Assembly: GCF_009792235.1 (NCBI RefSeq) | Contig: NZ_CP046973.1 | Location: 4,154,001 to 4,218,000 of the forward strand | DNA: 64,000 nt | Direction: 5' to 3' | DNA from: Microcystis aeruginosa FD4 | GTDB lineage: Bacteria > Cyanobacteriota > Cyanobacteriia > Cyanobacteriales > Microcystaceae | Part shown: piece after piece, positions 1 through 9,504 of the stretch | Layout: each line of letters starts with the position of its first letter | Numbering within the stretch: position 1 is the stretch's first letter | The notes under the pieces: generated by a model | Database searches by the model: none | Seen by the model: only the letters and a program-made list of their open reading frames with translations | What the model was told of the DNA's origin: nothing | Program-made: the position numbers and the translations under genes

Positions 1-1
1 A

Positions 2-2476
2 AGTGCGGTGGTTCGTTGGGTGTTAACCTATCCAGAAGTGTACGAAGTGGGGGCATCTAACCTCGGCCATATTATCCTCTACAATATCCTCAATGCTCAA
101 CCCCGCCAACTCTGCGATCGCACTTATTTACCCGCACCGGATTTAGCCCAAAAACTCAAACAGACAAAAACCCCCTTATTTGCCCTAGAATCCCGTCGTT
201 GCCTCACCGATTTTGATATTCTGGGTTTTAGTCTCAGTTACGAGCTAGGAGCCACCAATATTTTAGAAATGCTCGACTTAGCGGCAATTCCCTTGACTTG
301 GAGAGCAAGAGACTCAGGTAACTATCCGCTAATTTTTGCCGGGGGACAAACTGCCACCTCTAACCCCGAACCCTACGCCGACTTTTTTGATTTTATCGCC
401 CTTGGTGATGGCGAAGAATTATTGCCAGAAATCGGTTTAATTTTAGAAGAAGGTAAACTAGCTAATCTAAGCAAAGAAGAACTATTACTAGATTTAGCCC
501 AAATTCCGGGGGTATATGTGCCGCGTTTCTACGATGTCACCCCAGGGGGTGCAGTTATCCCCAATCGTGACGATGTACCGAAAAGAATTTTACGCCGGGT
601 AGCCACTCCCATCCCAGCCTATTCTATCGGTTTAGTTCCCTTCGTGGAAACAGTTCACGATCGCCTGGTGGTGGAAATTCGTCGCGGTTGCACTAGGGGA
701 TGTCGTTTCTGTCAACCGGGGATGTTAACCCGTCCCGCACGGGATGTGCAACCGGAAGCAGTAATCGAATCGATTGAAAAAGGAATGCGAGCGACGGGAT
801 ATAACGAATTTTCTTTATTATCTCTCAGCTGCTCCGATTATCTAGCTTTACCTGCTGTGGGTATGGAGATTAAAAACCGTCTCCAGAATGAGAATATCTC
901 TCTATCCTTACCCAGTCAAAGAGTCGATCGCTTTGACGAAAATATTGCTAACATAATTGGGGGCAATCGTCAATCAGGTTTAACCTTTGCACCGGAAGCG
1001 GGAACCCAACGAATGCGCGATGTGATTAACAAAGGGTTAACCAACGAAGAATTACTCAGAGGGATAAAAACTGCCGTCGAACAGGGTTGGGATAAGGTCA
1101 AACTCTATTTTATGATCGGTTTGCCCGGGGAAACCGATGTGGATGTGATTGGTATCGCGGAAACGCTGCGCTGGTTGCGTCGGGAATGTCGTTTACCGAA
1201 GCGGAAACCCCTCGATTTTACCCTAACTATCTCTAATTTTACGCCCAAACCTCATACCCCCTTCCAGTGGCATTCCGTCTCGACGGCCGAATTTATCCGC
1301 AAACAGGAGTTATTAAGACAGGAATTCCAAGGTATGAGAGGGGTAAAAGTCAATTATACCGATGTCCGCATCTCGGCCATGGAAGATTTTATCGGTCGCG
1401 GTGACAGAAGTTTAGGGAAAGTGGTGCTGCGCGCTTGGCAATTGGGAGCCGGGATGGATGCTTGGTGGGATAATACAGAAAAAGCCTATCAAGCATGGTC
1501 ACAGGCGATCGAAGAATCCGGTTTAACTTGGAAATATCGTCAGGTAGAACAGGGAGAATGGAATATTTTTGCCGATGCAGACAAAGATATTTTAGAGCGT
1601 CCTTTGCCCTGGGATCATCTGGATACCGGTATCGATAAAAAATGGCTCCAGGAGGACTTAAAACGCGCTCTAGAGGCGGCAACAGTCCCCGATTGTTCTT
1701 TTGAGGGTTGTTCCCATTGTGGCGTTTGTAGCGTCGATTTTGGTCATAATATCGTTATTGAAGCGCCTACGATTCCCGCTTTTGCCGGACATTTTCAACC
1801 TAATCAAGAACGCGCCCAAAGAATTCGGGTTTGGTTTGGCAAAATTGGCGAAATAGCTCTAGTTAGCCACTTAGATCTGGTGCGTTTATTTGATCGCGTC
1901 GTCCGTCGGGCTGCTATTCCCATTTCCTTTACCGGTGGATTTCACCCCGGTCCGAGAATTTCGATCGCAAATGCCTTATCCTTGGGAGCAACCAGTAGCG
2001 GTGAGATTGTCGATTTTGAATTGACAAAAGTGATGGATTTAGAGAGGTTTAAACAGCAATTAAGAGCGCAATTACCCGCAGATTTACCGGTTTATCAGGT
2101 GGAAGAAATTCCCTTAAATGCCCCAGCTGCCACCCGTTTGTTAGAAAAAGCCGAGTATTTGCTCACTTTTAATAGTGAGGGAATTGACTGCCAACAGTGG
2201 CAAAATTGGCTCGAGGCAATTAAGCAAGCAACGGTGATGGAACGGGAAAAAACCACCAAATCCGGCAAAAAAGTCACGATTAATCTGCGAGAACAATTAT
2301 ATGAATTAGAGTTAAAAACTGTTGACAAACAAGCCGTTTTGTGCTATGTGGGCAGTTGTCGCAATGATGGCACTTTACTGCAGCCCGATCATATCGTCGA
2401 GATGTTAGAAAGGGTTTCTGGCCAAGAAATTTCGCTGCTTAATTGCCATCGTCAGCGCTTGATTTTAGGGGCTTAA
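2..2476 (+). CDS. B12-binding radical SAM protein with C-terminal DUF2344 domain (5' truncated)
   Basis: The frame is open to the left edge, so the GTG at 8 is probably an internal valine and the true start lies outside the window. An N-terminal cobalamin-binding-like region (YPEVYEVGASNLGH) is followed by the radical SAM cluster motif CTRGCRFC near residue 228, then a SAM barrel (FAPEAGTQRMRD, MIGLPGET). A cysteine-rich stretch (CSHCGVC) precedes the last ~220 residues, which match the DUF2344/TIGR03936-type domain that is often fused to this family. Family knowledge: the TIGR03960-like radical SAM proteins have no firmly assigned reaction. It converges with the unknown gene downstream, with 42 bp between the stops. 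Domain calls are strong, substrate unknown. Confidence 0.85.
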   Translation, partial: SAVVRWVLTYPEVYEVGASNLGHIILYNILNAQPRQLCDRTYLPAPDLAQKLKQTKTPLFALESRRCLTDFDILGFSLSYELGATNILEMLDLAAIPLTWRARDSGNYPLIFAGGQTATSNPEPYADFFDFIALGDGEELLPEIGLILEEGKLANLSKEELLLDLAQIPGVYVPRFYDVTPGGAVIPNRDDVPKRILRRVATPIPAYSIGLVPFVETVHDRLVVEIRRGCTRGCRFCQPGMLTRPARDVQPEAVIESIEKGMRATGYNEFSLLSLSCSDYLALPAVGMEIKNRLQNENISLSLPSQRVDRFDENIANIIGGNRQSGLTFAPEAGTQRMRDVINKGLTNEELLRGIKTAVEQGWDKVKLYFMIGLPGETDVDVIGIAETLRWLRRECRLPKRKPLDFTLTISNFTPKPHTPFQWHSVSTAEFIRKQELLRQEFQGMRGVKVNYTDVRISAMEDFIGRGDRSLGKVVLRAWQLGAGMDAWWDNTEKAYQAWSQAIEESGLTWKYRQVEQGEWNIFADADKDILERPLPWDHLDTGIDKKWLQEDLKRALEAATVPDCSFEGCSHCGVCSVDFGHNIVIEAPTIPAFAGHFQPNQERAQRIRVWFGKIGEIALVSHLDLVRLFDRVVRRAAIPISFTGGFHPGPRISIANALSLGATSSGEIVDFELTKVMDLERFKQQLRAQLPADLPVYQVEEIPLNAPAATRLLEKAEYLLTFNSEGIDCQQWQNWLEAIKQATVMEREKTTKSGKKVTINLREQLYELELKTVDKQAVLCYVGSCRNDGTLLQPDHIVEMLERVSGQEISLLNCHRQRLILGA

Positions 2477-2518
2477 CCATCGTCAACTGTTCCCTTTATA
2501 CTAACCCCAGAGAGTCAG

Positions 2519-3055
2519 CTAATCTTGATCGACTAATTCTAAGGAATCATCAATCAAAGCTGGCCGATAATTTTGAACAACCATCGGTAAAAAAGCCCCT
2601 CTTAAACCCTTTTTTATTCTCTCGGCCGTTTGATCAAAAACCACAAATAAAGGATGAATTTTTTCTGCACCTTCACTAAACATATGTTGTTCTCTGGGGG
2701 GCATTAACCATTCATATTCTTTATCTAAACATATTTGGGTTTCGCGCCAGCGTTTCAACAAATCAGAGAAATCTTCCCCCGGACGATGGATAAAAATCAG
2801 GATTTCTGAACCTAATTTAATTTTCCATTCTGGATCACACATCAGAATAACCAAATCACAGGCTAATTGTACCGTCTTTCTAGATTCCAGGGCAGAAGAT
2901 GGACGAATTCTGACCAAGGGCAAGGGAATAGTAATTAAACTCTCTTCAGGACGACGCAGACTAGGAATTAACTCTAAATAAGGGCGATATTGTCGCAATA
3001 ATTCGATCGCCCCCTCACGACAGCTGTATTCCGCTAATAAAGTTTCGTAAGACAC
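2519..3055 (-). CDS. Hypothetical protein, 178 aa
   Basis: I do not recognise this family. It is a soluble-looking protein without signal peptide or membrane segment, starting MSYETLLAEYSCREG. The middle is rich in hydrophobic strands (CDLVILMCDPEW, EILIFIHRPGEDF) and the end is acidic. It starts 95 bp downstream of the pilC stop on the same strand, with a small repeat between them, so it could be the last gene of the pil run or an independent unit. Codon use is like its neighbours, which supports a real gene. Confidence 0.6.
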   Translation of the reverse strand: MSYETLLAEYSCREGAIELLRQYRPYLELIPSLRRPEESLITIPLPLVRIRPSSALESRKTVQLACDLVILMCDPEWKIKLGSEILIFIHRPGEDFSDLLKRWRETQICLDKEYEWLMPPREQHMFSEGAEKIHPLFVVFDQTAERIKKGLRGAFLPMVVQNYRPALIDDSLELVDQD

Positions 3056-3122
3056 AGATTCACCTAATCAAGTAAAAGGAGATGAAAATTAAAATCTTGC
3101 TGATTTCAAGCTACTGGCAATA

Positions 3123-3147
3123 GTCACTGATCACTGATCACTGATCA
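3123..3147. repeat. Short tandem heptamer repeat (CTGATCA units)
   Basis: About three and a half copies of a CTGATCA heptamer lie just downstream of the pilC stop. It is a sequence variant of the CTGATAA heptamers found in many gaps of this window. Confidence 0.7.
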
Positions 3148-3149
3148 AC

Positions 3150-4364
3150 TTATCCCAAGGCATCGAAGATTTTAAACATGGGCAGGTACATAGACAGAAG
3201 AATAATTCCCACCATCCCCGCAACACCAACCATCATCAAAGGTTCAATGATACTGGTTAAAGCTTTAACGGCCTGTTCCACCTCATCTTCGTAGAAATCC
3301 GCCACTTTCATCATCATGGCATCTAATTCTCCCGTTTCCTCGCCAATACTAATCATTTGAATCGCCAAAGGTGGGAAAACATTGGCTTTTTGTAGGGCCA
3401 AACTCATCATTCCCCCCTGTTGAATTTCCGCCTTGGCACCGGCGATCGCATTGGCAATTACCTGATTACCCACCGTATTAGAAACGATGTCGAGGGAACT
3501 TAAAATCGGGACACCAGAACGGGTCAGAGTCCCAAAAACCCGGCAAAATCTAGCCACAGCCGACTTTTCATTCAAATCACCAAAAAGAGGCATTTTAAGG
3601 AAAAAGTGGTCAATTTGTAGACGACCGATCGGGGTTTTGTAATAGCGACGTAGTAAAAAAACCGTGGCAGCAATGGTAACAATCGGAATTAAAATTAACC
3701 AACTACGCATCACACTACTTAAAAAGAGCATAAATTGCGTTAAGGCCGGTAGTGGCACCTTTAAATCGATGAAAATTTTCGCAAATACTGGAATTAAAAA
3801 GATCGTCATCCCGAAAAACACAATTACCGCCAAAATTCCCACCGCTACTGGATAGGTCATCGCCGATTTAATCTGGTTTTTCAAGCGGGCCATATCTTCC
3901 AAAAGTTTCGAGAGACGGTTCAGCACTTCATCGAGTACCCCCCCCGTCTCTCCAGCTTCGACCATACTGACATAAAGTTCATCAAAACATTCGGGATGTT
4001 TGGCCATCGCTTCCGATAACGGACTCCCTTGCTGTACCTCAGCGCTAATCGCTTGCAGGGCTTTTTTCATCTTGAGGTTACCGCATTGATCCCCCAAAAC
4101 TCCCAAACATCTCACGATCGCCACACCAGCATTAATCATCACCGAAAATTGACGGGAAAAAACCGCTTTATCTTTGATGGAAATGCTCGTAAACATCAAC
4201 TTTAAACCAGAAAGATCGATCTCTCCTACCGCTTTTTTGACTTTACCGACGGCGGCATATTTCGCCTTCAGCATCATCCGGGCCTGTTCGGGAGACATAG
4301 CTTCAACTTTCTCTTGGAAAACTTTTCCAGAGCTGCTTTTAACTTGTGCGACAAAAGTAGGCAT
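3150..4364 (-). CDS. pilC: Type IV pilus inner-membrane platform protein PilC
   Basis: 404 aa, the usual length for PilC/GspF-type platform proteins. Two homologous T2SSF cytoplasmic domains are visible (residues ~65-190, FSRQFSVMINAGVAIVRCL, and ~270-390, FCRVFGTLTRSGVPILSSL), each followed by hydrophobic membrane segments. The family forms the inner-membrane platform on which the PilB and PilT motors act. It is last in the pilB-pilT-pilC order on the minus strand and is separated from pilT by 269 bp that hold a MITE-like repeat, so cotranscription with pilT is uncertain. The gene itself looks intact. Confidence 0.95.
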   Translation of the reverse strand: MPTFVAQVKSSSGKVFQEKVEAMSPEQARMMLKAKYAAVGKVKKAVGEIDLSGLKLMFTSISIKDKAVFSRQFSVMINAGVAIVRCLGVLGDQCGNLKMKKALQAISAEVQQGSPLSEAMAKHPECFDELYVSMVEAGETGGVLDEVLNRLSKLLEDMARLKNQIKSAMTYPVAVGILAVIVFFGMTIFLIPVFAKIFIDLKVPLPALTQFMLFLSSVMRSWLILIPIVTIAATVFLLRRYYKTPIGRLQIDHFFLKMPLFGDLNEKSAVARFCRVFGTLTRSGVPILSSLDIVSNTVGNQVIANAIAGAKAEIQQGGMMSLALQKANVFPPLAIQMISIGEETGELDAMMMKVADFYEDEVEQAVKALTSIIEPLMMVGVAGMVGIILLSMYLPMFKIFDALG

Positions 4365-4370
4365 AGGACA

Positions 4371-4413
4371 AATCAGTTATCAGTTATCAGTTATCATTTA
4401 TCATTTATCAGTT
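4371..4413. repeat. Short tandem heptamer repeat (TTATCAG units)
   Basis: Copies of TTATCAG with variants (TTATCAT) stand just upstream of the pilC start codon. They belong to the same heptamer family seen across the window. Confidence 0.75.
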
Positions 4414-4455
4414 CACTGTTTACAGCAAAAAACTTCCCACTTCCCACTCTCCCAT

Positions 4456-4618
4456 AAGTAGTCGTGCAAAATTAATTTCCTAGTCGAGACTCCGAGACGG
4501 GAGACGGGATACAGCTATTAGGGATCGGATTTGAGTTTTCAGTTCACTGTTTACTGATCGCAGCAGCAGTCTGACGGAGTAGTGGCTTAGATGTGTAATT
4601 AATTGTGCTTAGATACTT
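4456..4618. mobile_element. MITE-like element, family B copy 1
   Basis: A 163-bp segment is bounded by imperfect inverted ends: the left end starts AAGTAGTCGTGCAAAATTAA and the reverse complement of the right end starts AAGTATCTAAGCACAATTAA. The same ends bound a second copy at 41656-41752. There is no coding capacity. It separates pilC from pilT. Confidence 0.55.
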
Positions 4619-4633
4619 AAACAGGATTTAGTA

Positions 4634-5740
4634 TTAAATCCGGGCTTTAGTTTTAGCGTTAGCGCTGGCCCCAGCGATAAGACGTTGTAATTCATCGGGT
4701 TTGCCGCTTTTAGAAATGGCCTCTTCCAACGAGACAACACCCCTAACAACTAAATTAGCTAATCCCTGTTCCATGGTTTGCATTCCTAACTTCATTCCCG
4801 TTTGAATTGCTGAATAGACTTGGGGGGCTTTTCCTTCGCGTATTAGGTTGGCGATCGCTGGAGTTACCACCATGATTTCCTGTACCATTGCCCGACCAAA
4901 TTCCCCCGGTTTAGGATTTTTTTTCTTGACTAGGTTTTGACTAAAAACTGCTAGTAGAGAATTGGATAACATGGCGCGAATTTGTGCCTGTTGGTTAGCA
5001 GGAAAAACGTCAATAATCCGATCCACTGTTCCCGCTGCCGAGCTAGTGTGTAGGGTTCCGAAGACTAAGTGACCGGTTTCCGCCGCCGTGATTGCCAAAC
5101 TAATTGTTTCTAAATCCCGCATTTCTCCCACAAGGATAATATCAGGATCTTCCCGTAAAGCGGCTCTTAATGCGTTAGCAAAACTCTTGGTATCTTCTCC
5201 TTTTTGTCGTTGGTGAAACAGGCTTTTTATATTAGGGAAAACGTATTCAATTGGATCTTCTACAGTTAAAATATGCTCGGAACGAGTCCGATTAATTAAG
5301 TCTAAAATTGCCGCTAAAGTGGTAGTTTTACCTGAACCTGTTTGCCCAGTTACGAGAATTAATCCCCTCGGTCTTTCCGATAATTCCCGCACTACTTCTG
5401 ATAAATTTAATTGTTCAAAGTTAGGAATTTTAGAGGACAAAGCCCGTAAACAAGCTGCATAAGCCCCCCTTTCTTTATAAACATTGACCCTAAATCTTGC
5501 CAATCCTTTCACCCCGTATGAACAGTCTAATTCCCAATTCTGCTCTAACTCTTTTCTTTGAGTATTATTGAGCATACTAAAAATCAATTTCTGACAATCT
5601 TGCGGGGTTAAAGATTCTTGATTAATCGGGGCGAGTTTGCCACTAATGCGAAAATAGACCGGCGCACCAGACTGAATGTGCATATCGGAACCGCCCATCT
5701 CGACCAATTGTTGCATTAAATCTTCGATCATTAATTCCAT
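4634..5740 (-). CDS. pilT: Type IV pilus retraction ATPase PilT
   Basis: 368 aa, standard PilT length. Walker A GQTGSGKT at residues ~132-139, the Asp box TVEDPIEYVF, Walker B GEMRDLET and the His box FGTLHTSSAAGTVDRIID are all present. PilT hexamers power pilus retraction for twitching motility and DNA uptake. The gene lies downstream of the broken pilB on the same strand, with 152 bp containing heptamer repeats between them. No defect is visible, so the retraction motor would remain even if extension is lost. The short N-terminal domain separates it from PilB. Confidence 0.96.
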   Translation of the reverse strand: MELMIEDLMQQLVEMGGSDMHIQSGAPVYFRISGKLAPINQESLTPQDCQKLIFSMLNNTQRKELEQNWELDCSYGVKGLARFRVNVYKERGAYAACLRALSSKIPNFEQLNLSEVVRELSERPRGLILVTGQTGSGKTTTLAAILDLINRTRSEHILTVEDPIEYVFPNIKSLFHQRQKGEDTKSFANALRAALREDPDIILVGEMRDLETISLAITAAETGHLVFGTLHTSSAAGTVDRIIDVFPANQQAQIRAMLSNSLLAVFSQNLVKKKNPKPGEFGRAMVQEIMVVTPAIANLIREGKAPQVYSAIQTGMKLGMQTMEQGLANLVVRGVVSLEEAISKSGKPDELQRLIAGASANAKTKARI

Positions 5741-5860
5741 AAGTTAAACCCCATCTATAAGGTAAAATCAGTGAACAGTAACCAGTAACTATTGAAAAGA
5801 CATTGGGAAAGTGCTATTTAAGACTACTCACTTAATACTCCTTACTTAAAACTCAAATCT

Positions 5861-5883
5861 CATAACTGATAACTGATAACTGA
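5861..5883. repeat. Short tandem heptamer repeat (TGATAAC)
   Basis: Three copies of the heptamer lie between pilB and pilT, next to the pilB stop. Confidence 0.7.
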
Positions 5884-5892
5884 AAAACTGTC

Positions 5893-7370
5893 TTAATTAC
5901 TAAATCGCGGTGTCATACAATAGGGACAATCGAGCCATTCTGGTTGTAGTTCGGCGCGACAACCACGACAGATTAAACCGCTTTTCCGTTTGGCTTTTAG
6001 TTCCGCTTCCAGACCAGAATCGGTAAATGTCACCCGTTCCACTTCTTCGAGGGTGGTGTAACCCTCGCGCACCAGATTTAAACTGTAGGCTAGGAGTGTC
6101 ACCATGCCCTCATCGACGGCCGCCTCCTTAATGCGATCGGTGGTTGCCCCTTGGTTAATTAACTGCTGTAGTCGTTCACTATTCTGCATTACCTCATAGA
6201 CACCGACGCGACCTTTATAACCGCTGCCGCTACACTTAACGCAGAGATTGCCCTGTTTTCGTGCCTGTTGAATTTCTTCTATGGTTAGGGTATTAGCCTT
6301 ATAAAAGGTCACTTCCCGTTCATTGGCGGCGGCAAGACCAAAACGGGCCAATTCCTCTTGGCTGGGGTGATAGGCGAGCCGACACTCGGTACAGACGCGC
6401 CGCACGAGACGCTGGGCTAAGACTCCCAAGAGAGAACCAGAAATCATAAACGGTTCAACCCCCATCTCATCGAGACGAGCGATCGCACCTGCGGCATCGT
6501 TGGTGTGTAGGGTAGTTAGGACCAAGTGACCGGTTAAGGCGGCCTCGATCGCTGTTTTGGCCGTTTCCTTGTCCCTAGTTTCTCCCACCAGAATCACATC
6601 CGGGTCTTGTCGCATGAATGCCCGCAAAATCGAGGCGAAATCCATGCCTTTTTCGCGAATTACCTGCACCTGGGTGATGCCTGGTAGAGAATATTCGATC
6701 GGGTCTTCGGCGGTACTAATATTGACCCCAGGGTGATTTCTTTCGGCTAACACCGAGTATAAAGTGGTGGATTTCCCCGAACCGGTGGGGCCTGTAACCA
6801 GCAACAGACCAAAAGGATGACTGGCCAAGTCTCGGACGATTTGCAGAGTCTTTTGAGCGGTGATCAGTTTATCTAAACCCAACTGGGTAGCCGAGTTGTC
6901 GAGAATCCGTAAACAGACTTTTTCCCCGTAGCGACTGGGCAGGGTATTAACCCGAAAATCCACTTTCCGCCCTCGATACACCCGCCGAATTTTACCATCT
7001 TGGGGAAGACGACGTTCGGCGATATCGAGATCGGCCATGATTTTAAAACGGGCAGTGACCGCCGGGGTAATTTTTTTCGGCAGTGGATCAAAAGCTTGAT
7101 GAAGAACTCCATCTTTGCGAAAGCGAATTTTCAGGAATTCTTCTTGGGGTTCGATGTGAATATCGGAAGTCCCTTCCTGTAGGGCTTTAGCTAGAATTTT
7201 ATTGACGAGGTTGATGACGGGAGCTTGATTAGCTTCCCCTTCTCCGAGATCATCGGCCACTTCATCGTTAGCACTCCCGGAGGCCACATCAATATTGCCG
7301 ACAATATCGGTGAGATCCGAGAGTTTTTCCAGTTCTTTTTCTTTTTGGAGTCGGGCTTTTTCCTGTTCTA
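5893..7370 (-). pseudogene. pilB: pilB, 3' portion, separated from its 5' end by an IS630 insertion
   Basis: This part encodes the PilB ATPase core: Walker A GPTGSGKST, Walker B VGETRDKETAK, the His box LTTLHTNDAAGAIARLDEMG, a tetracysteine zinc site (CTEC and CVKC) and a C-terminal ribbon (CRGC, CPYC) usual in cyanobacterial PilB. The frame continues upstream to position 7369 (EQEKARLQKEKELEKLSDL), where the IS begins. A GTG at 7285-7287 could allow translation of a 464-aa N-terminally truncated protein, but that piece lacks the MshEN-type domain. Removing the IS and one TA restores a 671-aa frame, matching normal PilB length. Confidence 0.93.
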
Positions 7371-7378
7371 GTAGTCTG

Positions 7379-8071
7379 TCAAGTTTGAATTGAGGGATAG
7401 AGTTTTTTTAACTTAATACGAGCATCAGCAGTAGTAAATCTCCAGTCAACTGAATTTGACTTTTCATTTCGATTTTCTTCCCATGCCTTAATTTCTTGTT
7501 TTAAACTATCCATGTCTGGGATACGACGATCGAGACATTGACGATTCAAAACGCTCAACTCAATTTCTGCCATATTTAACCAGCTGCCATGTTTGGGAGT
7601 GTAATGAAATTCGAGTTTATCTAAAATTCTCTTGGCCTCTTCCGGTTCAAAGGCTTTATATAATGAGGCTTTTACATGAGTATTTAAGTTGTCTTGAATT
7701 ACTCTAATTTTCTGGGCATCGGGATAACGCTCATCAACTAAATATTTCATTTGGTGTGCATAATCGCTCGCCGTCCTTTGTTGTGTAACTTCTACATGTC
7801 GCCAACCTTGTAATGGTTCAAAAAACATAAACATATTGGCTACACCATTACGCTCATATTGATAGTCATACCTTTCTGGTTCTCTCGGTTCGGCTGGTAT
7901 TTTCTCTTTTGTTTCTTTGACTAATTGTTTACAACTCTCATCAAAACACAGCCAAGGATTTTGCTGGTCATACTCACTATGATAAATATCCAAGACATCT
8001 TCCATCGCACAGACAAACTCCGCTGATTCTTTTGGGGGAATGACCCATGATTGATTCAGCCATGGTTTCAA
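7379..8071 (-). CDS. IS630 transposase, C-terminal DDE frame (orfB)
   Basis: Carries the DDE catalytic domain: WLCFDESC (first Asp), IRVIQDNLNTH (second Asp) and GSWLNMAEIELSVL (Glu), with the second-Asp-to-Glu spacing expected in IS630. The frame has only a weak TTG start and lacks the HTH part, which is in orfA. It is in the -1 frame relative to orfA, so it is probably made as a fusion by ribosomal frameshifting at the A8 run (8076-8083). No inactivating change is seen. Confidence 0.9.
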   Translation of the reverse strand: MKPWLNQSWVIPPKESAEFVCAMEDVLDIYHSEYDQQNPWLCFDESCKQLVKETKEKIPAEPREPERYDYQYERNGVANMFMFFEPLQGWRHVEVTQQRTASDYAHQMKYLVDERYPDAQKIRVIQDNLNTHVKASLYKAFEPEEAKRILDKLEFHYTPKHGSWLNMAEIELSVLNRQCLDRRIPDMDSLKQEIKAWEENRNEKSNSVDWRFTTADARIKLKKLYPSIQT

Positions 8072-8517
8072 TTCATTTTTTTTAAGGTTTTTCTGATGGT
8101 TTCTCGTGATATTTTTTCCACATATTCAAGTTCGACCATTTTATCTGCCAGCATTTGAAGTGTCCATTTTGCTCGTCCCGTTGGTGTTTCACTACAAGCG
8201 ATGGCAATCAGATATGCTTCCTTTTCCCCATCGATAATTTTGGCACGGCGATGTTCTTGCTTTTTTCGAGTTAATGATGATTCAATTCCTGACTCGACAA
8301 ATCTTTGTCGTACTCTCTCAATGGTGGCTTGAGCAACATTTAAGGCTTCACTAATTTTCGAGTCAGTCCAACCACCTTCCTGTTGATTGATGTCTGCTAA
8401 AAGTAGTATTCTGGCATGGTTCATTTTGTAAGCTGCTATTTTTCCTTTCTTGGTTAGCTGCTCGAGTTCAGTTCTTTCGGAGTCTGTTAGATCTACAATA
8501 TATTTTTTCTTCGGCAT
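8068..8517 (-). CDS. IS630 transposase, N-terminal DNA-binding frame (orfA)
   Basis: 149 aa with a helix-turn-helix/winged-helix region (SKISEALNVAQATIERVRQRF), the part of IS630 transposases that binds the terminal repeats. It ends just past an A8 run and overlaps the downstream DDE frame by 4 bp. A -1 slip on the run reads KTLKK-NELKPWLNQSW and would give a fused protein of about 380 aa, close to normal IS630 transposase length. Confidence 0.88.
   Translation of the reverse strand: MPKKKYIVDLTDSERTELEQLTKKGKIAAYKMNHARILLLADINQQEGGWTDSKISEALNVAQATIERVRQRFVESGIESSLTRKKQEHRRAKIIDGEKEAYLIAIACSETPTGRAKWTLQMLADKMVELEYVEKISRETIRKTLKKMN
8076..8083 (-). promoter_or_regulatory. Probable -1 programmed frameshift site (A8 on the coding strand)
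   Basis: Eight consecutive A residues on the coding strand lie directly before the orfA stop. A -1 slip fuses the HTH and DDE frames with no intervening stop. Such slippery runs are known in several IS families; here it is inference from the frame layout. Confidence 0.65.
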
Positions 8518-8592
8518 TTTTTTGTCTGAAGTTGGATAACTTCTTCCAGATTAGCTCTTTTTTTATCCCTCAAAACAAAATTGATGCTCTAC

Positions 8593-9132
8593 TAGCTCCG
8601 ATTGAGCCGAGTGGAATTTTTCCAGTAATCTTTCATAATCTTCGCTGGTAATCACCAAACGCTGTAAACCTAACTCCCTGGGGCGGAGGATACGATTGAT
8701 ATCGTCGGTAGCCTCTAGGTTGTCGGGATCGACCATGGCTATCAAAATCGCGGCTGGCTCTCCTTCGATCTTTCGCAGGGGGATGAGACGATAGCGACGA
8801 CAAAGATCGATCGGAATCAAAGAATCGATCAATCGGGCTATTTCCAGTCCATCCAAATCGGTTAATTCGGGGTCGATCGATTCGACTCCGTAAAGAATTT
8901 TTAATTCAAATAACTGGTTTTTCTTATACTGTCGCTGTAAATCCGGGGGCAAAGGGCGCCCGGTTAGTTTTTGTAATATTTCTACTAGCGATCGTCCCGA
9001 TTTCCGTGTTTCCACTAGGGCCTGTTGCATTTGCTCGGCACCGATATAGCCCGACTGCACCAACTTGTTACCAAAGGGGGAAAAGTAGTTGCGTAGGGCA
9101 ACGGCACGGGTTTTCTTGGAAGAAAATGTCAT
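8593..9132 (-). pseudogene. pilB: pilB, 5' portion, interrupted by IS630
   Basis: Encodes the first 180 residues of PilB, an MshEN/T2SSE N-terminal domain (NKLVQSGYIGAEQMQQAL, then LPPDLQRQYKKNQLF and LIPIDLCRRYRLIPL). In related ATPases this domain can bind c-di-GMP. After residue 180 (AQSEL) translation would run into the IS and stop nine residues later (VEHQFCFEG, to 8563). The matching remainder is at 5893-7370. The frame is otherwise clean, so the insertion looks recent. Confidence 0.93.
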
Positions 9133-9266
9133 AGAAGATTCTGAACCTCTCCACTACCCTTAAATGTTCCCAATTCTACTGGTAAAATTGCATTCTAGCA
9201 AAAATTTTTCTAGATCACCGATTATCTATCGGGGTCGCTCGGACCGCTGCTAACCTGTTGACTATC

Positions 9267-9502
9267 TAGGGTTTGCGGCAAAAAGTTTTTCGGTGGGGGT
9301 AGGAGTCTCCGAGTCTCCGAGTCAGTAGCCGGTCGTTTCAGGCTTTGTTGCCCTTGTTTTTTTTGTACCAAGCTATGTACTATAAGAAGGATAATGCCAG
9401 GTTTTTGAAAGTCCCAATCCTATTTTCGCAGCATGAACATCGGATTTTAACAGGTCAAAAGCCTTATTTTAAAAGGGTTTTACCATTATTCAGCCAACCC
9501 TA
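9267..9502. mobile_element. MITE, family A copy 1 (TA-flanked)
   Basis: 236 bp including flanking TA pairs. One end is GGGTTTGCGGCAAAAAG; the other, reverse complemented, is GGGTTGGCTGAATAATGG. The interior is non-coding, and a near-complete second copy lies inverted at 50695-50926. TA flanks and size suggest a MITE mobilised by an IS630/Tc1-type transposase. Confidence 0.8.
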
Positions 9503-9504
9503 TC

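Larger units (their letters stand above)
7371..8592 (-). mobile_element. IS630-family insertion sequence inside pilB
   Basis: 1222 bp flanked by TA at 7369-7370 and 8593-8594, the target duplication expected for IS630/Tc1-mariner elements. Inverted ends: left GTAGTCTGTCAAGTTTG and, on the other strand, right GTAGAGCATCAATTTTG, both continuing into a shared TTGAGGGATA block. It carries two overlapping transposase frames and looks complete, so it may still be mobile. The element lies in the same orientation as pilB. Confidence 0.95.
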
